Below are positions 60,695-64,000 of a stretch of DNA of 64,000 nucleotides, in pieces. The DNA is from an uncultured Paludibacter sp. (GTDB taxonomy: Bacteria > Bacteroidota > Bacteroidia > Bacteroidales > Paludibacteraceae): NCBI GenBank assembly GCA_937927845.1, contig CALFXE010000261.1:53553-117552 (forward strand), written 5' to 3'. The notes under the pieces were generated by a model that did no database searches, was not told the origin of the DNA, and saw nothing but the letters and a program-made list of their open reading frames with translations. The translations under genes and the position numbers were made by a program. Numbering within the stretch: position 1 is the stretch's first letter; each line of letters opens with the position of its first letter.

Positions 60695-63334
60695 ATGTTG
60701 AGAATTATCCTTAGAAATATTATTACAGTTAACTTTGTATTACTCTGTTTTTCATTTAATATTTCTGCGGAGGATAACAACTTCCCTAATATTATTACTA
60801 ATAATTTTTCAAAAATCTGGTATTCTATACCTCAGGAAAAGGTATACTTACATACTGACAAACCATATTATTACAGTGCTGGTGACGATATCTGGATGAG
60901 TGCTTATATTGTAAATGCATCAACTCATCAGCCAAACACACATAGTAAATTTGTATATGTCGAATTGATTGACAAATCAGATTCCATAATCTATCGGGTA
61001 AAACTCAAAAGAGATTCTCTTGGAACCTCAGGAAAAATTGCCCTATCCCCTACTCTGCAAGCCGGTGAGTATGTTTTACGTGCTTACTCATATTGGATGC
61101 AAAATGTATCAACAGATTTTTTCTTTCATAAGAAAATCTTTATAGGGAATATGATAGACGACAGAGTGCAATTAAAAGCATCTTTTGGTGAAATGGAAGA
61201 TGGTAAATTGCCTGTTACTATCAAATTTACTAATACTTTCTTATCTCCTATTGTCGATAAAACTGTAACTGTCAAGCAAGACTTTATAAAGAAAGGTAGA
61301 AAATCTTCTATACTGACAACCAACAAGCAAGGTGAAATATATGTAAATGTCGATTATGAAAACACTAATGACCAACTTAAAAATATTGAAGTATCTATTA
61401 ATGAACCGGGTCTGACTTACAACAACAAAATTCAACTTCCTGATAAAAAAGATGATTTCGATGTACAATTTTTCCCTGAAAGTGGTACTCTTCTTAATAA
61501 TCAGATACAAGCTATAGCCTTCAAAGCAATTGGCACTGATGGTCTGTCGACAGAAATATCCGGTAAAGTATATAATCAAAACGATGCCGAGATTGGTGAT
61601 TTTACAAGTATCAATAAGGGGATGGGAAAGTTTATTCTACAAACTGCTCCTAATGATAAATACTATGCATTAGTAACTAATGAAAGTAATGTAACAAAAA
61701 GATTCGACTTACCTGTCACAAATCCTGAAGGTGTAGGCTTAAAACTTAACAATGTAAAAGGCAAAGTGTTTTTCCAAGTTTTAAATCAAAGTAAGAATAA
61801 TTTATCTTCATTATTTCTAATGATTCACTCAAGAGGTGTAGTATATTTTCTGTCTCCTCTACATGAAGATGAGGGTTTTTTATCTGAGAAAATTTTACCT
61901 TCAGGGATTTGTTCCTTCTCAATAATCGACACCTTAGGTAATACTTGGTGCGAAAGGTTATGCTTTATTCGAAATAATCATTTTCCTGTAATTAAACTGA
62001 ATAGCAATAAAAACAAATATGGGAAAAGAGAACTCGTTGATTTGAATTTCAATGTACTTTCGAATGATAGTTTACCGGTAAGTGGTAGTTTTTCTGTAAG
62101 TGTTACTGATAAATATTATGTCGAGAAAGATAGTGTGAATAACGATATTCTGAGTTATTTATTACTAAGTTCTGATATAAAAGGTCATATCGAAGAGCCT
62201 CAACAATATTTTTATGATAATTCACCTAAAACGCAGGAAAAGACTGATTTACTGATGTTGACCCAGGGTTGGAAAAGATTTAATACTCAAGATATTGTAA
62301 AAGGTCAATTCCCAAAAATACAATACTATCTCGAAGCGGGACAAACTATCTCAGGCAAAGTTTTAAATCTCTTTAATAAACCTGCAAAAAACATTGATAT
62401 TATATTTTTAAATAGCTATAAGAACCAAACTACTATTACTCAAACTGATAGTTTAGGTCAATTTATTATCGAAGGAATAGAATTTCCCGACAGCACATCA
62501 TTATTGCTTAAAGCTAGGTCGAAAAGTAAAATTGTAGATGTGGAAATAATACCTGATAACGATATTTTTCCAACTGTAAATACAAAAATACCTTTTCAAC
62601 AAGATAATTTAACAGCGATAAAAGATGATTTTTTTAGCCTTTCAAAAGAACGATATTATAATGAAGGCGGTATGTTGACAGTACATTTAGAAGAATTCAC
62701 AGTAAAGGCAGAACAGAAAAGTAGTAGTAATGAGTATTACTACTCCGGTGCTGCCGATAACTCTATAAATGGTGAACAATTAGAAAGATATAGCAACTTG
62801 AGCGTAATGAATATCATTAGCACACTACCCGGCGTAATGGTCTTCGGCGACAATATTTCGATAAGGGGCGGTGGGAATCCACTTTTCATGCTTGATGGTA
62901 TTGAAACAGACGATATAGATTTTATTCGCTTTTTAAATGGCTCCGACATACAAGATATTTCACTTTTCAAAGGACCATCGACAGCAATTTTCGGATCGAG
63001 AGGAAGTAATGGTGTTATTGCAATATCGCTAAAAAAAGGTACTTTGGTAAAATCAGTAACACCACCGAGCCTTATTCTTCTGAAACCTTTAGGTTATCAG
63101 AAAGATTATGAATTTTATGTACCTAAATATGATGTAGATAGCGTTCTTAATCAAACTAAACCTGATTTACGCACAACTATATTCTGGTCACCCAAACTTC
63201 AGACGGATACAGATGGTAATATTAAACTTCAATTCTACACTGCCGATAAATCCAATGATTACAGAATAGAACTTGAAGGAATTAGCAATGATGGAGAAAT
63301 TATCAGATATGAAGGTGTTTTAAAAAGGGAGTAG
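60695..63334 (+). CDS. Surface protein with MG2 domain and TonB-receptor plug domain, without a beta-barrel
   Basis: This 879-residue protein has a signal peptide (about 1-25, NISAED). An MG2/macroglobulin-type domain follows at about 45-145 (IPQEKVYLHTDKPYYYSAG, LQAGEYVLRAYSYWM). The central beta-rich region includes a carboxypeptidase-regulatory-like part (ISGKVLNLFNKPAKNIDII, about 550-568), then a TonB plug-like segment at about 690-785 (VMNIISTLPGVMVFGD, IRGGGNPLFMLDGIE, IFGSRGSNGVIAISLK). The C-terminus returns to an MG-type fold (LQTDTDGNIKLQFYTADKS, EGISNDGEIIRYEG). No barrel follows the plug. I know this architecture from other Bacteroidota; its role is not established. Confidence 0.88.
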   Translation: MLRIILRNIITVNFVLLCFSFNISAEDNNFPNIITNNFSKIWYSIPQEKVYLHTDKPYYYSAGDDIWMSAYIVNASTHQPNTHSKFVYVELIDKSDSIIYRVKLKRDSLGTSGKIALSPTLQAGEYVLRAYSYWMQNVSTDFFFHKKIFIGNMIDDRVQLKASFGEMEDGKLPVTIKFTNTFLSPIVDKTVTVKQDFIKKGRKSSILTTNKQGEIYVNVDYENTNDQLKNIEVSINEPGLTYNNKIQLPDKKDDFDVQFFPESGTLLNNQIQAIAFKAIGTDGLSTEISGKVYNQNDAEIGDFTSINKGMGKFILQTAPNDKYYALVTNESNVTKRFDLPVTNPEGVGLKLNNVKGKVFFQVLNQSKNNLSSLFLMIHSRGVVYFLSPLHEDEGFLSEKILPSGICSFSIIDTLGNTWCERLCFIRNNHFPVIKLNSNKNKYGKRELVDLNFNVLSNDSLPVSGSFSVSVTDKYYVEKDSVNNDILSYLLLSSDIKGHIEEPQQYFYDNSPKTQEKTDLLMLTQGWKRFNTQDIVKGQFPKIQYYLEAGQTISGKVLNLFNKPAKNIDIIFLNSYKNQTTITQTDSLGQFIIEGIEFPDSTSLLLKARSKSKIVDVEIIPDNDIFPTVNTKIPFQQDNLTAIKDDFFSLSKERYYNEGGMLTVHLEEFTVKAEQKSSSNEYYYSGAADNSINGEQLERYSNLSVMNIISTLPGVMVFGDNISIRGGGNPLFMLDGIETDDIDFIRFLNGSDIQDISLFKGPSTAIFGSRGSNGVIAISLKKGTLVKSVTPPSLILLKPLGYQKDYEFYVPKYDVDSVLNQTKPDLRTTIFWSPKLQTDTDGNIKLQFYTADKSNDYRIELEGISNDGEIIRYEGVLKRE

Positions 63335-63624
63335 CCCGTGTTAGCGGTTCGTTGCAAGTTTCCATCATAATGACCCAATTTCACGAGCATATCAACGGCG
63401 TTTGTTCTGTCAATCCATTGACCAAATGACATTATAAACCTATTAGTTCCTGCTCCCTGTTCAATTAGCCCGAATTCGGGGTAATTAAGATCTGGATTAT
63501 TTACTTTTTTCCAAACTCCCAAATATCCAATGTGTTTTTTTGTGTTTGGTACGCTATCAGCTATCGTTTTACAATAACCGCTTGTATCTGTCGTTTTTTC
63601 TTCGTTTTTCTCATATCTTTTCAA
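63335..63624 (-). pseudogene. KilA-N domain protein fragment
   Basis: The minus-strand frame contains IGYLGVWKKVNNPDLNYPEF, then GLIEQGAGTNRFIMS, WIDRTNAVDML and GHYDGN, which align in order with KilA-N, a DNA-binding module of phage and mobile-element proteins. The N-terminal half of the domain is degraded, and after about 63345 the frame runs into the antisense of the preceding gene, so the 3' part is lost. Most likely a remnant of a mobile element that was trimmed beside the MG2/TonB-plug gene. Confidence 0.65.
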
Positions 63625-64000
63625 TCAATTTTGTTTTTAAAATGTCGTATGCATCTTGCGGATTGAAGGTTAAGGACGGTCGAAGTAATGCCTGCGTGTC
63701 ATTCAAAAATATTTCTTCCCGCATTTTTTCTTCCATATTTGCCAAATAAACAACTTTTGTGTGTATTATTGCAGACGTACAGAAAATATTTTGAAGCAAA
63801 AAAGGGAATCACCCAAAGATTATTTTCTTATACTTTGAGATCACCTTGTATGTATATCTGCCGGCTTACGCCTCGCTACTCTTGCAAAACTGCTTGTTGT
63901 AGGAGGTGCAGCCAAGTTATTGTTGTGCTGTTATTTCTGTTAATTTTTCCTGACTTTGTCAATGCGACACCTTTTTAAGTTTCGCACCAAAAATCACCTT
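63625..64000. other. End of window: no firm gene, possible minus-strand remnant
   Basis: A 41-codon minus-strand frame (ATG at 63736, stop at 63611) reads MEEKMREEIFLNDTQALLR... and ends just before the KilA-N remnant. I cannot assign it. From about 63840 the sequence becomes less AT-rich, with hairpin-like segments (GCCGGCTTACGCC and GCAAAACTGC), possibly the edge of another repeat or element beyond the window. Confidence 0.25.

Noticed and set aside
63688..63978. 96-codon plus-strand frame at the end of the window
   Set aside because: Cysteine- and arginine-rich translation without any family pattern, opposite to the minus-strand remnants; looks like chance.

Overview
The window is about 64 kb of AT-rich DNA from a member of the Bacteroidota, most likely order Bacteroidales. 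Three things support this. Many genes are preceded by the Bacteroidota-type -7 box TAnnTTTG. Lineage-typical genes are present: gldH, ricT beside a delta-prime gene, the exbB / 4-TM protein / exbD / exbD operon, serine palmitoyltransferase, FISUMP-domain proteins, and an MG2 plus TonB-plug surface protein. The HD-lpxD-lpxC-lpxA gene order also fits. Most of the window is a stable housekeeping chromosome. Accessory or decaying material sits mainly at 0-8.6 kb, 35.9-43.5 kb and after 63.3 kb.

Layout. 0-4.7 kb: the end of a surface-polysaccharide cluster (polymerase end, three glycosyltransferases, a wrecked UDP-GlcNAc 2-epimerase). 4.8-8.6 kb: an AAA+/DUF4143 ATPase with a palindrome over its promoter, a TonB-dependent receptor, and a MITE-like element. 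8.8-15.5 kb: C69 peptidase, guaA-tatD, tRNA-Ser(GGA), and an ExbB/ExbD energising operon. 15.5-22.4 kb: gdhA, hipBA, an ABC-F ATPase with one degenerate composite site, and serine palmitoyltransferase. 22.4-29.6 kb (minus strand): pepD-HD-lpxD-lpxC-lpxA-glnS, the first steps of lipid A synthesis. 29.7-34.4 kb: holB-ricT-gldH-trmB-mrp. 34.6-43.5 kb: OmpA-like protein, a duplicated promoter/leader carrying a small ORF in front of a phosphoesterase and of an HU-like gene, a truncated ketopantoate-reductase-like gene, two secreted repeat proteins, a DUF4143 pseudogene, and several hairpin repeats. 43.5-46.8 kb: a divergent polyamine locus (aguA-aguB versus carboxynorspermidine synthase). 46.8-51.1 kb: a single-domain chromate-type transporter and three cation antiporters. 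51.2-58.3 kb: divergent lepA and typA, then tig-clpP-clpX. 58.5-63.3 kb: recQ and the MG2/TonB-plug protein, ending in a KilA-N remnant.

How the genes work together. Outer-envelope building and energising dominate: polysaccharide glycosyltransferases, lipid A, sphingolipid, TonB receptor, ExbB/D and OmpA. A second theme is translation and protein quality control (guaA, tRNA-Ser, glnS, trmB, lepA, typA, trigger factor, ClpXP). The most unusual signal is the duplicated leader at 36.08-36.38 and 38.16-38.60 kb. The two copies differ by exactly 46 codons, keep the same short reading frame, and three of the four substitutions inside that frame are synonymous. I see no CRISPR array, prophage or complete insertion sequence.
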